Shown: in pieces, positions 18,400 to 27,847 of the stretch
How positions within the stretch are numbered: the stretch's first letter is position 1
How the letters are laid out: each line of letters opens with the position of its first letter
Assembly: GCF_012911025.1 (NCBI RefSeq)
Contig: NZ_WUEI01000011.1
Coordinates: 1-64,000 of the forward strand
Origin: Azoarcus sp. TTM-91
GTDB taxonomy: Bacteria; Pseudomonadota; Gammaproteobacteria; Burkholderiales; Rhodocyclaceae
Direction of reading: 5' to 3'
DNA: 64,000 nucleotides
Notes under the pieces: model-generated
Told to the model about the DNA's origin: nothing
The model's database searches: none
The model's input: only the letters and a program-made list of their open reading frames with translations
Made by a program: the position numbers and the translations under genes

Positions 18400-19426
18400 G
18401 AAAGCGCCGACTTCCCCCTCGTCTTCCTCTGCGCCTCCCCCCGCGCCTCAAACGCCCGCGGAAGCTGCAGCCGGCTTGCCGCTGGCGGCTGGTGGCGACC
18501 GCATCGAGTTGATGCAGACCTTCGTCCGCATCGTCGAGGCCGGCAGCCTGTCCGCCGCCGCCGCGCAGCTGGGTACCACCCAGCCCACCGTCAGCCGCCG
18601 GCTGCAGATGCTGGAGCGTGCCTTCGGTCTCAAGCTATTGCAACGGTCTACCCATGTCATGAAGCTGACCGAGGACGGCCAGCGCTGTTATGCCCATGCC
18701 AAGGATCTGCTGGAGAGCTGGCAGGCGATAGAGGCCGACCTGCGCGGCGCCCGCGACGAGCCGCGCGGCCGGCTGCGGGTGGTGGTGCCGCATGCGTTCG
18801 GCCAGGATCAGCTGATCGGGCCGATGACGGAGTACCTGCGGCGCCACCCTGGCGTGTCGGTGGAGTGGCTGTTGCACGACCGCCGGCCGGATTTCCTCGC
18901 CGAGGACATCGACTGTGCGATCCAGGTCGGCGAGGTGGAGGATGCCTCGGTGATCGCCATCCGCCTGGCGGAGGTGCCGCGCATCGTCGTCGCCGCGCCG
19001 GGGCTGTGGGGCGATGGCGCGCCGCCGGCCGCGCCGGAAGCGCTGGCGGCCTTGCCCTGGCTGGCCCTGCAGACCTATTACCGCGACGAGGTGCTGCTGC
19101 TGCGCAAGGCCGATGGCGCGCGCAGCCGCTTCGCCATCCAGCCGCGGATGTACACCGACAGCCTCTACGCGCTGCGCAATGCCGCGCTGGTGGGGCTGGG
19201 TGCCTGCGTGGCCTCGGCCTGGGTGGTGGCGGAGGACATCGCCCAGGGGCGGCTGGCCCATCTGATGCCGGAATGGCAGGCGCCGCCGCTGCCGGTGTAT
19301 CTGGTGTATCCGCCGGCCCGGCACTATCCGGCCAAGCTCAAGGTGTTCAACGAGGTGGTGCGGGCCCACATGCCGACGCTGGCCGGCATGCACAGGCCGA
19401 GCGCGGCGTCGGCGGGCCTGGGGTGA
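18398..19426 (+). CDS. LysR-family transcriptional regulator
   Basis: A 342-residue regulator. An N-terminal tail of about 35 residues rich in Ser, Pro and Ala precedes the HTH (about 38-97: LMQTFVRIVEAGSLSAAAAQ, then TTQPTVSRRLQMLERAFGLK). The effector domain (about 120-315) follows. The ATG at 18398 is the first after the palindrome. A start nearer the HTH at the Met of LMQTF would give the normal family length of about 300, so the Pro/Ser tail may or may not be translated. Divergent from the MFS gene it presumably controls. Confidence 0.88.
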   Translation: MKAPTSPSSSSAPPPAPQTPAEAAAGLPLAAGGDRIELMQTFVRIVEAGSLSAAAAQLGTTQPTVSRRLQMLERAFGLKLLQRSTHVMKLTEDGQRCYAHAKDLLESWQAIEADLRGARDEPRGRLRVVVPHAFGQDQLIGPMTEYLRRHPGVSVEWLLHDRRPDFLAEDIDCAIQVGEVEDASVIAIRLAEVPRIVVAAPGLWGDGAPPAAPEALAALPWLALQTYYRDEVLLLRKADGARSRFAIQPRMYTDSLYALRNAALVGLGACVASAWVVAEDIAQGRLAHLMPEWQAPPLPVYLVYPPARHYPAKLKVFNEVVRAHMPTLAGMHRPSAASAGLG

Positions 19427-19601
19427 GCGGCTGGGGCGCTGCGGCCCGGAGAAGGCGTTCTCGCCCGGAATCGGGCGCGGGCAGGGAGGCTGAGAGTCCA
19501 GCCGGAGAGGCGGGGGCTGCGTGCTTCCGGGTGGGGCGGCCGGGCCACGGCGCGGGATCAATGGCGCGCCAGCCCGGCCAGCCCGCCGGGGCTGGTCAAC
19601 C

Positions 19602-20435
19602 TCAAGCCAGCTTCAAGCGCTGGCAGATCTCGGTGGTGAGTGCGGCCTGGTTCATGCTGTAGAAATGCAGCCCCGGCGCGCCGGCGGCGATCAGCTTCTC
19701 GCACAGCCCGGTGACCACGTCCAGGCCGAAGGCGCGGATGGATTCGGCGTCGTCGCCGAAGGACTCGAACTTCTTGCGCATCCAGCGCGGAATCTCGGCG
19801 CCGCAGGCATCCGAGAAGCGCGCCAGCTTGGAGAAGCTGGCGATGGGCATGATGCCGGGGATGATGGGAATGGTCACGCCCTGCGCCCGTACCGCGTCCA
19901 CGAAGTGCAGGTAGGCGTCCAGGTTGTAGAAATACTGGGTGATGGCGGAGTCGGCGCCGGCGTCCGCCTTGCGCTTGAAGGCGGCGAGGTCGTCGGCCGG
20001 CGTGCGCGCCTGCGGGTGCCATTCCGGGTAGGCGGCCACTTCGAGGTGGAAGCGGTCGCCGGTTTCGGCGCGGATGAACTCCACCAGTTCGTTGGCGTAG
20101 CGGAATTCGCCCGGATCGCCGACGCCGGAGGGCAGGTCGCCGCGCAGCGCGACGATGCGGCGGATGCCGGCGTCCGCGTACTCCTGCAGGATCTCGCGTA
20201 TGCCCTCGCGGGTGGAGCCGATGCAGGACAGGTGGGGCGCGGCCTCGGCGCCGCTGGCGGCGATTTCCTTCACGGTGGCGAATGTGCGCTCGCGGGTGGA
20301 GCCGCCGGCGCCGTAGGTCACCGAGAAGAAGGCGGGCTTGAGTTCGGCCAGCCTGGCGCGCACCGCGCGCAGCTTTTCCGCGCCCTCGGCGGTCTGCGGC
20401 GGGAAGAATTCGATCGAGAGTTCAGTCTTGTGCAT
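19602..20435 (-). CDS. metF: Methylenetetrahydrofolate reductase
   Basis: A 277-residue flavoprotein that reduces 5,10-methylene-THF to 5-methyl-THF, the methyl donor for methionine synthesis. Family hallmarks: SIEFFPP near the N-terminus, SVTYGAGGSTRERT, LRGDLP, and ITQYFYNLDAY with PGIMPI, in the usual order of the TIM barrel. I start at MHKTEL (ATG at 20433-20435). That overlaps the preceding tlyA gene by 14 bases, so the two are likely translated together. It is the last gene of the minus-strand methyl-cycle block with ahcY and metK upstream. Confidence 0.96.
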   Translation of the reverse strand: MHKTELSIEFFPPQTAEGAEKLRAVRARLAELKPAFFSVTYGAGGSTRERTFATVKEIAASGAEAAPHLSCIGSTREGIREILQEYADAGIRRIVALRGDLPSGVGDPGEFRYANELVEFIRAETGDRFHLEVAAYPEWHPQARTPADDLAAFKRKADAGADSAITQYFYNLDAYLHFVDAVRAQGVTIPIIPGIMPIASFSKLARFSDACGAEIPRWMRKKFESFGDDAESIRAFGLDVVTGLCEKLIAAGAPGLHFYSMNQAALTTEICQRLKLA

Positions 20436-21249
20436 GTCGCATCCAGATGAAGAATTCGCGGTTGCCATCGGTGCCGGTGATCGGCGAGTCGTACCAGCCG
20501 AGCACCGCCAGCCCGGCGGCCGCGGCCGCTGAGCGCAGCTTGCGCTCTACCTCGGCGTAGCGCGAGGCATCGCGCACGATGCCGCCCTTGGAGAGCCCCT
20601 GCGGGCCCACCTCGAACTGCGGCTTGACCAGGGCGAGGATGTCGCCCTCCGCTGTCAGCAGCGCCGGCCACTGTGGCAGCAGCAGCGTCAGCGAAATGAA
20701 GCTGGCGTCGCAGACGACGAGGCCGAAGCCGCCGGCCGGGAAGTGTTCGCCCAGTTCGGCCGGCTGCAGATGGCGCGCGTTGATGCCTTCCAGCGTGGTG
20801 TTGCGTGCTTCCGCGGCCAGCCGGGGGTGCAGCTGGCCGTGGCCGACCTCGACGCCGACCACCCGCGCCGCGCCGGCCTGCAGCAGGCAATCGGTGAAGC
20901 CGCCGGTGGATTGGCCGACGTCCAGGCAGATGCGCCCGGCCGGCGCCAGGCCGCTGGCCGCCAGCGCGCCGGCCAGCTTCAGGCCGCCACGGGAAACGTA
21001 GCGGTCGGCCTCGTCCGGCGTCACCGCCAATTGCACGCTTTCCGGCAGTTCCTGCGCCGGCTTGCCCACCGGGAAGCCGTCGGCGCTGACGCGCCCGGCT
21101 TCGATCAGCAGCCGCGCCGCGGTGCGTGAGGACGCCAGCCCCTGCAGCACCAGCAACTGATCCGCCCGCGGCAGGCCGCGCGCGGCGGCGGCCGGCGCGG
21201 GCGCTTTCTCGGTGGCCGGACGGCTGCTGCGGCGGTGGAAGGATTTCAT
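20422..21249 (-). CDS. tlyA: TlyA-family rRNA (cytidine-2'-O)-methyltransferase/haemolysin-like
   Basis: A 275-residue protein with an N-terminal S4 RNA-binding domain (about 28-88: LPRADQLLVLQGLASSRTAA, the RYVSRGG linker) and an FtsJ-type methyltransferase domain. The SAM site is LDVGQSTGGFTDC and the catalytic region is VCDASFISL and ALVKPQFEVG. In other bacteria TlyA 2'-O-methylates 16S and 23S rRNA. It lies 54 bases after ahcY and overlaps metF by 14 bases, so an SAM-using RNA methylase sits inside the SAM-recycling run. Confidence 0.9.
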   Translation of the reverse strand: MKSFHRRSSRPATEKAPAPAAAARGLPRADQLLVLQGLASSRTAARLLIEAGRVSADGFPVGKPAQELPESVQLAVTPDEADRYVSRGGLKLAGALAASGLAPAGRICLDVGQSTGGFTDCLLQAGAARVVGVEVGHGQLHPRLAAEARNTTLEGINARHLQPAELGEHFPAGGFGLVVCDASFISLTLLLPQWPALLTAEGDILALVKPQFEVGPQGLSKGGIVRDASRYAEVERKLRSAAAAAGLAVLGWYDSPITGTDGNREFFIWMRHAQD

Positions 21250-21303
21250 CGCGCGTGGCCCCTCGGCAGATGGCGGGCGACCCGGGGCCGCCCGCCGCCG
21301 CGA

Positions 21304-22713
21304 TCAGTAGCGGTAGTGGTTGGGCTTGTACGGGCCTTCCACCGGCACGCCGATGTAGTCGGCCTGGCCCTGGCTCAGCACGGTGAGCTTGGCGCCGATC
21401 TTCTTCAGGTGCAGGCGGGCAACCATCTCGTCCAGTTGCTTGGGCAGCACGTACACGCCGACCGGGTAGTCGGCGGTCTTGGTGAACAGCTCGATCTGCG
21501 CCAGGGTCTGGTTGGCGAAGGAGTTGCTCATGACGAAGCTGGGGTGGCCGGTGGCGCAGCCCAGGTTCACCAGGCGGCCTTCGGCCAGCAGGATGATGCG
21601 CTTGCCGTCCGGGAAGATGATGTGGTCGACCTGCGGCTTGATGTTCTCCCACTCGTACTGGCGCAGGCTGGCGACTTCGATCTCGGAGTCGAAGTGGCCG
21701 ATGTTGCAGACGATGGCGTTGTTCTTCATCGCTGCCATGTGGTCGTGGGTGATCACGCCGACGTTGCCGGTGGTGGTGACGAAGATGTCGCCCATGGACG
21801 CGGCTTCTTCCATGGTGACCACGCGGAAGCCTTCCATCGCCGCCTGCAGCGCGCAGATCGGGTCGATTTCGGTGACCCACACGGTGGCGCCGAGGCCGCG
21901 CAGGGACTGGGCGCAGCCCTTGCCCACGTCGCCGTAGCCCAGCACCACGCCGATCTTGCCGGCGATCATCACGTCGGTGGCACGCTTGATGCCGTCCACC
22001 AGCGATTCGCGGCAGCCGTAGAGGTTGTCGAACTTGGATTTGGTGACCGAGTCGTTGACGTTGATCGCCGGGAACTTGAGTTCGCCGCGCGCGTGCATCT
22101 GGTACAGGCGGTGCACCCCGGTGGTGGTCTCTTCGGTGACGCCCTTGATCTGCGCCAGGCGGGTGGAGTACCAGGTCGGGTCGGTCTTCAGCTTGGCCTT
22201 GATGGAGGCGAACAGCACCACGGCTTCTTCGCTGTCCGGCTTGTCCAGCACCGAGAGGTCCTTCTCGGCGCGGGCGCCCAGGTGCAGCAGCAGGGTGGCG
22301 TCGCCGCCGTCGTCCAGGATCATGTTCGAGTAGCCGCCGTCGGCCCATTCGAAGATGCGGTGGGTGTAGTCCCAGTAGTCTTCCAGCGACTCGCCCTTGA
22401 CCGCGAACACCGGCACGCCGGAGGCGGCGATGGCGGCGGCGGCATGGTCCTGGGTGGAGAAGATGTTGCACGAGGCCCAGCGCACTTCGGCGCCCAGCGC
22501 GGTCAGCGTCTCGATCAGCACCGCGGTCTGGATGGTCATGTGCAGCGAACCGGTGATGCGCGCGCCCTTGAGCGGCTGGCGGGCGGCGTATTCCTCGCGG
22601 ATCGCCATCAGGCCGGGCATTTCGGTTTCGGCGATGCGGATTTCCTTGCGGCCCCAGCCGGCGAGGGCGAGGTCGGCAATGACGTAGTCTTTGGTGTCAG
22701 CCACAGCGTTCAT
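21304..22713 (-). CDS. ahcY: S-adenosylhomocysteinase
   Basis: A 469-residue cytoplasmic enzyme that splits S-adenosylhomocysteine into adenosine and homocysteine, relieving product inhibition of methyltransferases. It contains the NAD motif [16 protein letters not shown], the substrate region [13 protein letters not shown], and the C-terminal KPNHYRY tail essential in the family. The length, with the roughly 40-residue insertion relative to the animal form, is usual for proteobacteria. The ATG at 22711-22713 is preceded by CGGAG. An SAH riboswitch in its leader fits its function. Confidence 0.98.
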   Translation of the reverse strand: MNAVADTKDYVIADLALAGWGRKEIRIAETEMPGLMAIREEYAARQPLKGARITGSLHMTIQTAVLIETLTALGAEVRWASCNIFSTQDHAAAAIAASGVPVFAVKGESLEDYWDYTHRIFEWADGGYSNMILDDGGDATLLLHLGARAEKDLSVLDKPDSEEAVVLFASIKAKLKTDPTWYSTRLAQIKGVTEETTTGVHRLYQMHARGELKFPAINVNDSVTKSKFDNLYGCRESLVDGIKRATDVMIAGKIGVVLGYGDVGKGCAQSLRGLGATVWVTEIDPICALQAAMEGFRVVTMEEAASMGDIFVTTTGNVGVITHDHMAAMKNNAIVCNIGHFDSEIEVASLRQYEWENIKPQVDHIIFPDGKRIILLAEGRLVNLGCATGHPSFVMSNSFANQTLAQIELFTKTADYPVGVYVLPKQLDEMVARLHLKKIGAKLTVLSQGQADYIGVPVEGPYKPNHYRY

Positions 22714-22756
22714 ATGAAGCTCCGTGCTATGGCCGGGGGGGAAGGGGGACGCACTG

Positions 22757-22822
22757 GCTCACCCGTCATCCCGAACCCGGCAGGGTTTAGGGGAAGTACT
22801 GCTGGGCAGTACCTGGGTGAGC
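22757..22822 (-). promoter_or_regulatory. Palindromic expression-platform element in the ahcY leader
   Basis: GCTCACCC (22757-22764) and GGGTGAGC (22815-22822) are perfect complements. The 50 bases between them hold two more hairpins, GTACTGC/GCAGTAC (22796-22812) and AACCC/GGGTT (22774-22787). On the minus strand the upstream arm is the 3' strand of the SAH riboswitch core, so this pairing would compete with ligand-bound folding. No terminator follows. Confidence 0.5.
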
Positions 22823-22908
22823 GCCGTTGAAACGCCCGCCGGGCGGCGGGTTCCGAGCCTGGGGTCGGCCGCGGGAATGCGGTCGAGGCCTCGCAGCGCT
22901 CCTCGGAA
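22815..22908 (-). promoter_or_regulatory. SAH riboswitch upstream of ahcY
   Basis: On the minus strand the segment reads CCGAGGAGCGCTGCGAG near its 5' end, then CCCAGGCTCGG, and ends CAACGGCGCTCACC. These are the three conserved blocks of the SAH riboswitch known upstream of ahcY in betaproteobacteria and pseudomonads. CCGAG pairs with CTCGG (P1) and the internal stem is GGCC...GGCC-like. The aptamer would turn ahcY expression up when SAH accumulates. It starts about ten bases after a perfect TATAAT. Confidence 0.93.
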
Positions 22909-22917
22909 GAGGCGTGG

Positions 22918-22946
22918 ATTATACGCCGGCGCACGGGCTTGCGTGT
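22918..22946 (-). promoter_or_regulatory. Promoter of the ahcY transcript
   Basis: TATAAT on the minus strand (22918-22923) is a perfect -10 box, with transcription expected just before the riboswitch at about 22910. The -35 region around 22941-22946 is poor (ACACGC-like). The rest of the gap to 23018 shows nothing else. Confidence 0.6.
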
Positions 22947-23018
22947 GTTCGCGCCGTGACCGGTGGCGTGTCATGCGCCACGCTCCGCCGCGGAAGGCCG
23001 GCGCGCGGCGATTGGGCC

Positions 23019-25304
23019 TCAGCCTGGGGCGCAGGCCTTGTTGGCGGCCAGCTCGCGGTAGGCCAGGGCTTCCCAGCCGTGGGCGATGTACATGCAGACG
23101 GCGCTGGCATGTATGCCTTCGCAAGGCCAGTTCAGCGGCAGGGTGCCGGCGTCGGCGCGGGCGATGCTGTTTACGCCGCCGTCGGTCTGCTGCGCGCTGC
23201 GGGCGGCATCCGCTGCGCTCGCTTCCGCCAGGGCCGCCTGCTGGCGGGCGCCGGCGGCGGCTTCGCGGTGGACGGGGGCGCTGAGGATGGCCTGGCGCAC
23301 TTCGGCGAGCAGCGGATCGGAATAAGCGCGCAGCTTGGGCGCGAGGTGGGCGAGCGTTCCGCTGCAGCTGGAGCCGGCCTGGGTCTTCGCGCTGGCAGTG
23401 GCGGAAGCGGCTGCCTTCGGCGCCGGCGATGGGGCGGCTGCGGCCGGCATTGCCGCGCGCGGCGCCAGGGGCTTGCGGGCGACCGGCTGGCTGCTGCCGT
23501 CCGGCAGCAGGATGCTGGCGTCGCGCAGTTCGATGAAGTCCTCGTCCACCGGCGCGAGCTGGCCCTTGACCGTGAGCGGGCTGATGCCGTCCAGCCGGCG
23601 CGCCTGGCTGGCGGCGAGCGGGATGCCGATGGGCACGCCGCGCCATTCGCCGACGAAGTGGCCGGCTTCGGCGTCGTAGTCCTTGACCTGGATGTCCATT
23701 TCGAAGGGCGCGCTGAGCGCACGGGTGCGGGCGCGGTACTCGGCGGCGGTCTCGTACTTGTCCTTCTTCAGCGCAGCGAGGAAGGTCTGGGTGGTGTCGA
23801 CGCGGGGCTGGCCGAGGTTCACCTTCCAGAACTGGCTGCTGGTTTCCTCGCCGCTGCGGAAGCCGCGTTTGCCGAGCTGGGTATAGGGGCCGGTGAGCGC
23901 CAGCCCGCCGGGCTGCGTCAGCAGCCGCTGGCCGTCTTCCAGATCGAAGAACTCGGTGCTTTCGCCTTCCTGCGCGTTCCACACCCAGGGGCCGACCGCG
24001 AGGTAGCGGGGCTGGCCGGGAAGGCGCCTGAGGGCGACGCCGCCGCCGCGCTGGTCGGCGAAGCTGACCGCCAGGCGGTGTTTCAGCGCCAGATCCGGCA
24101 GCGTCCGCACCAGCACTTCACCGGGCTGGTACTGGAAGGCAAACCCGCCTTCGACGTTGAGCATGCCGCTGCTGGCCAGCGGCCTGCGCTCGCAGGAGGG
24201 CAGGCTGACCAGCGCCGGCGGCGAGGTGATGAAAGCATCGCCTTCGGCGCTGGCGCTCAGGCTGCCGTGGTTGCTGCGGGGAAGTTCGCACAGCAGCTTG
24301 CCGGTAGCGAGATCCCAGACGCGGAAGGGCTCGGTGTTGGGTTGGTTGGCGTGGAGATAGCTCACCACGTAGGGCAGTTCGCCGACGAAGCCGTAGATGA
24401 GGTGGGTGTCGCTGCTGCCGCGCCGGCTGTCGCCCCTGAAGCGCTGTCCCTGCTGGCCATCCACGTAGTGGCGCACGGTGTCGCCGTCGATGGCGAGGAC
24501 CTCCAGCTGGCCGGCGGTGTTGATGCGGGAGACGCAGCGCTCCGCTGGCGGATCTAGGGTCAGCCGGCTGGTCGCCTGGCCGGTGCGCACGTCGTATTGG
24601 CCAACCCAGCGGCAGAAGCGCTCGGGATAGAACTGCTGCTTGGTGACGATGACGCTGTGTTTGTACGCCCAGGCGGAGATGTCCGCTTCCTGCCACTGCT
24701 GCAGGCGCCCGCCCTGCAGATTCATGAGCTCCGCGCCGTTGCTGCCGGACAGCAGCAGCGTGCCGGCGTCGGCGGGCAGGTTGGGGGAGTACCAGCCGCT
24801 GCGGTCCAGGTTGCTGCGCAAGACGCGCTCCCGGCCGCTGGGCAGTTCGCGCAGGATCAGGCGGCGATCCTCCGCCAGATAGACGAGGTGGCTGCCGTCC
24901 GCCGCGATGGTGGCGCTGTCGGCGCCAGCGATGCGCAGGCTGGCCTGCTGCTCGTTGGGCGCGTTTTCCAGCAGGCGGCGATGGAAAACCAGGTTGCCGC
25001 CCCAGGGCGCAGGTGGTGTGAGCGCGGCCAGTTCGGCATCGCGGGTGCGCCGGGCCTCCGCCTCCCGGGCCTGTTTCTGCTTTGCTTCCTGAGCTTGCTG
25101 AGCCTGCAGGCGTTGCATTTCGGCCGCTTCCTGCCGCTCTTGGGCTTCGCGTGCCCGCGCGGCGTCGCGCTCGCTTTTCTCGATGATGTTCTGGATCTGC
25201 TGCAGCCCGCGCAGCACGGCGGTGCTGTCGGAGGCTGCGGCCGGTAGCGCAAGCAGGGCGGCAAGCGTGAGGATGAAGGGACGCAGGGCGGGCGGCTTGA
25301 TCAT
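23019..25304 (-). CDS. Secreted propeller-like protein of unknown function
   Basis: About 760 residues. A signal peptide (1-24, ending LALPAAAS) is followed by a long charged helix rich in Gln, Glu, Arg and Ala (about 30-95, probable coiled coil). Repeated beta-strand units with WD/PQQ-propeller flavour come next (VWDLATGKLLCEL, FFDLEDGQRLL). A segment with ETAAEYRARTRALSAPFEM precedes a beta domain, then an Ala/Pro linker and a C-terminal part with four cysteines (SSCSGTL, WPCEG, AVCMY, KACAPG). I do not recognise a family. The start is the ATG just before the signal peptide; one seven codons upstream is possible. It sits between the LuxR-type gene and ahcY on the same strand. Confidence 0.7.
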   Translation of the reverse strand: MIKPPALRPFILTLAALLALPAAASDSTAVLRGLQQIQNIIEKSERDAARAREAQERQEAAEMQRLQAQQAQEAKQKQAREAEARRTRDAELAALTPPAPWGGNLVFHRRLLENAPNEQQASLRIAGADSATIAADGSHLVYLAEDRRLILRELPSGRERVLRSNLDRSGWYSPNLPADAGTLLLSGSNGAELMNLQGGRLQQWQEADISAWAYKHSVIVTKQQFYPERFCRWVGQYDVRTGQATSRLTLDPPAERCVSRINTAGQLEVLAIDGDTVRHYVDGQQGQRFRGDSRRGSSDTHLIYGFVGELPYVVSYLHANQPNTEPFRVWDLATGKLLCELPRSNHGSLSASAEGDAFITSPPALVSLPSCERRPLASSGMLNVEGGFAFQYQPGEVLVRTLPDLALKHRLAVSFADQRGGGVALRRLPGQPRYLAVGPWVWNAQEGESTEFFDLEDGQRLLTQPGGLALTGPYTQLGKRGFRSGEETSSQFWKVNLGQPRVDTTQTFLAALKKDKYETAAEYRARTRALSAPFEMDIQVKDYDAEAGHFVGEWRGVPIGIPLAASQARRLDGISPLTVKGQLAPVDEDFIELRDASILLPDGSSQPVARKPLAPRAAMPAAAAPSPAPKAAASATASAKTQAGSSCSGTLAHLAPKLRAYSDPLLAEVRQAILSAPVHREAAAGARQQAALAEASAADAARSAQQTDGGVNSIARADAGTLPLNWPCEGIHASAVCMYIAHGWEALAYRELAANKACAPG

Positions 25305-25472
25305 GGCGGGTCCGGGCGGCGACATATGATTTCTGGATGAGGCACTGCGGCGGGCTTGCCGCAGCCTGAACGGCGGCAAGCTGGCCCACAGTTGCTGCCG
25401 AACTATACGGTGCGCGGTGGCGTTTCAGCCTCATCCGTTCGGATGAGGAATGAGCGCAGGTCCGCCTTGCCT

Positions 25473-26600
25473 TCAGCCAGCGGGCGGGGGATGAGGCAGC
25501 GGGCGCGACAGCAGCCGCAGCAGCTCTGCCTGGCGGTGGGTGCCCGTCTTGGCGAACAGGCTGCGCAGATGGGTCTTTACCGTGGCCAGGCTGAGTCGAT
25601 TGTCTGCGGCGTAGCTGCCGGGCGTGTCGTGCCGCAGCAGGCCGAGGGCGAGGCGGGTCTCCGCCGGCGTGAAGCCATAGAGCTGCTGCAGCTGCCGAGG
25701 GTGCGGCAGGCGGGGGCCGGCGCCGTCCTGGATCAGGGCGAGCACATGCGGACTTTCCTGCTGCCCGAGGCCGGCCGGCAGGCGGCCGGGGATCAGCGAC
25801 AGCAGCCAGGGGGCGGCGCCGTTGCGGCGGGGGATGGCGAAGCAGTCGCCTTCGCGGGCGTCGCCGGCGCTTGCGCGCAGGATGGCAGCCTGCAGTCGGC
25901 TGTCGAGCTGTGGGTCGGGGCAGCGCAGGATGTTTCCCAGCGCCTGCAGGTCATCGGCCGCGGCCAGCATGCCGTGGGCAGACGGGCTGGCCCAGACGAC
26001 GCGGCCGCGGCCATCCAGCCACAGGGCGTGGTAGGGCAAGGGCGCAATCGCACGCTCGGCGGCCTGGCTGCGCATCTGCAGGGCGTCGAGCTGGGTGCGT
26101 AGCGTGGCGGCACGGACGAGATGGCGGGAAAGCAGGGCGAGCCGGCGCAGCTCGGCAGCGCTGAAATCGCCTGCGTCATGCGCGCGGGCGATGGAGAGCA
26201 CTTCCTGGGTGGCCGCGCCGTCGCTGCTCAGCTGGCAGACCGCCATGCGCTTCGCGCCCCAGGGCTTGAGGAAATCGGTGTAGATCTCCGCCCGGCGCAG
26301 GTAGCTCTCGTCGAAATGATGCTGGTCGGCTCGCCATTGGCCCTGGCGGCCGCTGGTGTACCAGGGGATGCGGCAGTCGACGCCGACGTAGTAGGCGGCG
26401 TAGTCCTGCTCGGCCTCGCGCAGGCCGGCGTCGCTGACCTGGGTCTCGACGACGATGCGCCGCCGGGTGTCCATGCGCAGGTAGTGGGCGGCGAAGCCGC
26501 CGCCGCGCCGCGCAACCGCGTGATAGGCGTCCAGCAGCAGGCCGGGTTCCTGGACGGCGGCGTAGATCCGGTCGATGAGCTGGCTGTCCGTCCGGTCCAT
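25473..26600 (-). CDS. LuxR-type transcriptional regulator (C-terminal HTH)
   Basis: A 375-residue protein. The last 60 residues form a LuxR-type HTH (FTPAETRLALGLLRHDTPGS, then LSLATVKTHLRSLFAKTGTH and RQAELLRLL). The N-terminal 300 residues are mixed alpha/beta, with a PAS-like section around LPYHALWLDGRGRVVWASPS. No autoinducer-binding signature is visible, and there is no receiver domain. This layout is found in orphan LuxR regulators of betaproteobacteria and actinobacteria. The start is the ATG at 26598-26600; the open frame extends much further upstream into metK, which is an artefact. Targets are unknown; it lies between metK and the unknown secreted protein. Confidence 0.85.
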   Translation of the reverse strand: MDRTDSQLIDRIYAAVQEPGLLLDAYHAVARRGGGFAAHYLRMDTRRRIVVETQVSDAGLREAEQDYAAYYVGVDCRIPWYTSGRQGQWRADQHHFDESYLRRAEIYTDFLKPWGAKRMAVCQLSSDGAATQEVLSIARAHDAGDFSAAELRRLALLSRHLVRAATLRTQLDALQMRSQAAERAIAPLPYHALWLDGRGRVVWASPSAHGMLAAADDLQALGNILRCPDPQLDSRLQAAILRASAGDAREGDCFAIPRRNGAAPWLLSLIPGRLPAGLGQQESPHVLALIQDGAGPRLPHPRQLQQLYGFTPAETRLALGLLRHDTPGSYAADNRLSLATVKTHLRSLFAKTGTHRQAELLRLLSRPLPHPPPAG

Positions 26601-26680
26601 GCGCTCGGTCCGTGCGTGGCCTGCGGTTTGAAACCGCGCGTCCGGCGCGGCCTTGCGGCGGCGCCGGACGCGCGGGCGGC

Positions 26681-27847
26681 TTACAGGCCGGCGTCGGCCT
26701 TCAGGGCGGCGGCCTTGTCGGTCTGCTCCCAGGTGAATTCCGGCTCGTCGCGGCCGAAGTGGCCGTAGGCGGCGGTCTTGGAGTAGATCGGGCGCAGCAG
26801 GTCCAGGGTCTGGATGATGGCCTTGGGGCGCAGGTCGAAGTGGGCGCGGATCAATTCGACGATTTTCTCGTCGGCGATCTTGCCTGTACCGAAGGTGTTC
26901 ACCATCAGCGACACCGGCTTGGCGACGCCGATGGCGTAGGCCACCTGCACCTCGCACTTGGAGGCCAGGCCGGCGGCGACCACGTTCTTGGCCACGTAGC
27001 GGCCGGCGTAGGCGGCGGAGCGGTCCACCTTGGACGGGTCCTTGCCGGAGAAGGCGCCGCCGCCGTGGTGGGCCGCGCCGCCGTAGGTGTCGACGATGAT
27101 CTTGCGGCCGGTGAGGCCGCAGTCGCCGTGCGGGCCGCCGATGACGAAGCGGCCGGTGGGGTTGATCAGGTAGCGCACTTCGCCGGCCAGCAATTCCTTC
27201 GGCAGCACCGGCTTGATCACTTCCTCGATCACCGCTTCGGACAGCTGGGCGTGGGAGATGTCCGGCGCGTGCTGGGTGGAGACCACCACGGTGTCGATCG
27301 CCACCGGCTTGCCGTCCACGTACTTGACGGTGAGCTGGCTCTTGGCGTCCGGGCGCAGCCACGGCAGGCGGCCGTCCTTACGCAGTTCCGCCTGGCGCTG
27401 CATGATGCGGTGGGCGTAGTAGATGGGGAAGGGCATCAGGCTGGGGGTTTCGTCGGTGGCAAAGCCGAACATCAGGCCCTGGTCGCCGGCGCCCTGGTCG
27501 AGGTCCAGGCCTTCCCCTTCATTCACGCCCTGGGCGATGTCGGCCGACTGGCGGTTGATCGCGGTGAGGATGGCGCAGCTCTTGTAGTCGAAGCCGATGT
27601 CGGAGTTGTCGTAGCCGATGCGGCGGACCACGTCCTGCGCGATTTCGCGATAGTTCGGGTGCGCGTTGGTGGTGATTTCACCGGAGATGACCACCAGGCC
27701 GGTGGAAACCAGGGTTTCGCAGGCGACGCGGGCGCGGGGGTCTTCCGCGAGGATGGCGTCCAGCACGCCGTCGGAAATCTGGTCGGCGACCTTGTCCGGG
27801 TGTCCTTCGGAAACGGATTCCGAGGTGAAGAGGAATTCCTTGGCCAA
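26681..27847 (-). CDS. metK: S-adenosylmethionine synthetase
   Basis: A 388-residue cytoplasmic enzyme making SAM from methionine and ATP. Signature segments are all present: [39 protein letters not shown], and [20 protein letters not shown] begin at a TTG (complement 27845-27847), giving [10 protein letters not shown] as in other MetK proteins. It is preceded by AAGGAG at six bases' distance. A TTG 18 bases further upstream is open but lies inside the U-tract of an intrinsic terminator and has no ribosome binding site. The unusual start and the terminator just before it point to tight control. Confidence 0.97.
   Translation of the reverse strand: MAKEFLFTSESVSEGHPDKVADQISDGVLDAILAEDPRARVACETLVSTGLVVISGEITTNAHPNYREIAQDVVRRIGYDNSDIGFDYKSCAILTAINRQSADIAQGVNEGEGLDLDQGAGDQGLMFGFATDETPSLMPFPIYYAHRIMQRQAELRKDGRLPWLRPDAKSQLTVKYVDGKPVAIDTVVVSTQHAPDISHAQLSEAVIEEVIKPVLPKELLAGEVRYLINPTGRFVIGGPHGDCGLTGRKIIVDTYGGAAHHGGGAFSGKDPSKVDRSAAYAGRYVAKNVVAAGLASKCEVQVAYAIGVAKPVSLMVNTFGTGKIADEKIVELIRAHFDLRPKAIIQTLDLLRPIYSKTAAYGHFGRDEPEFTWEQTDKAAALKADAGL

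Noticed and set aside
21235..24557. Two long plus-strand open frames over ahcY and the secreted protein gene
   Set aside because: Composition is that of antisense frames of GC-rich genes; the riboswitch and promoter also lie within one of them.
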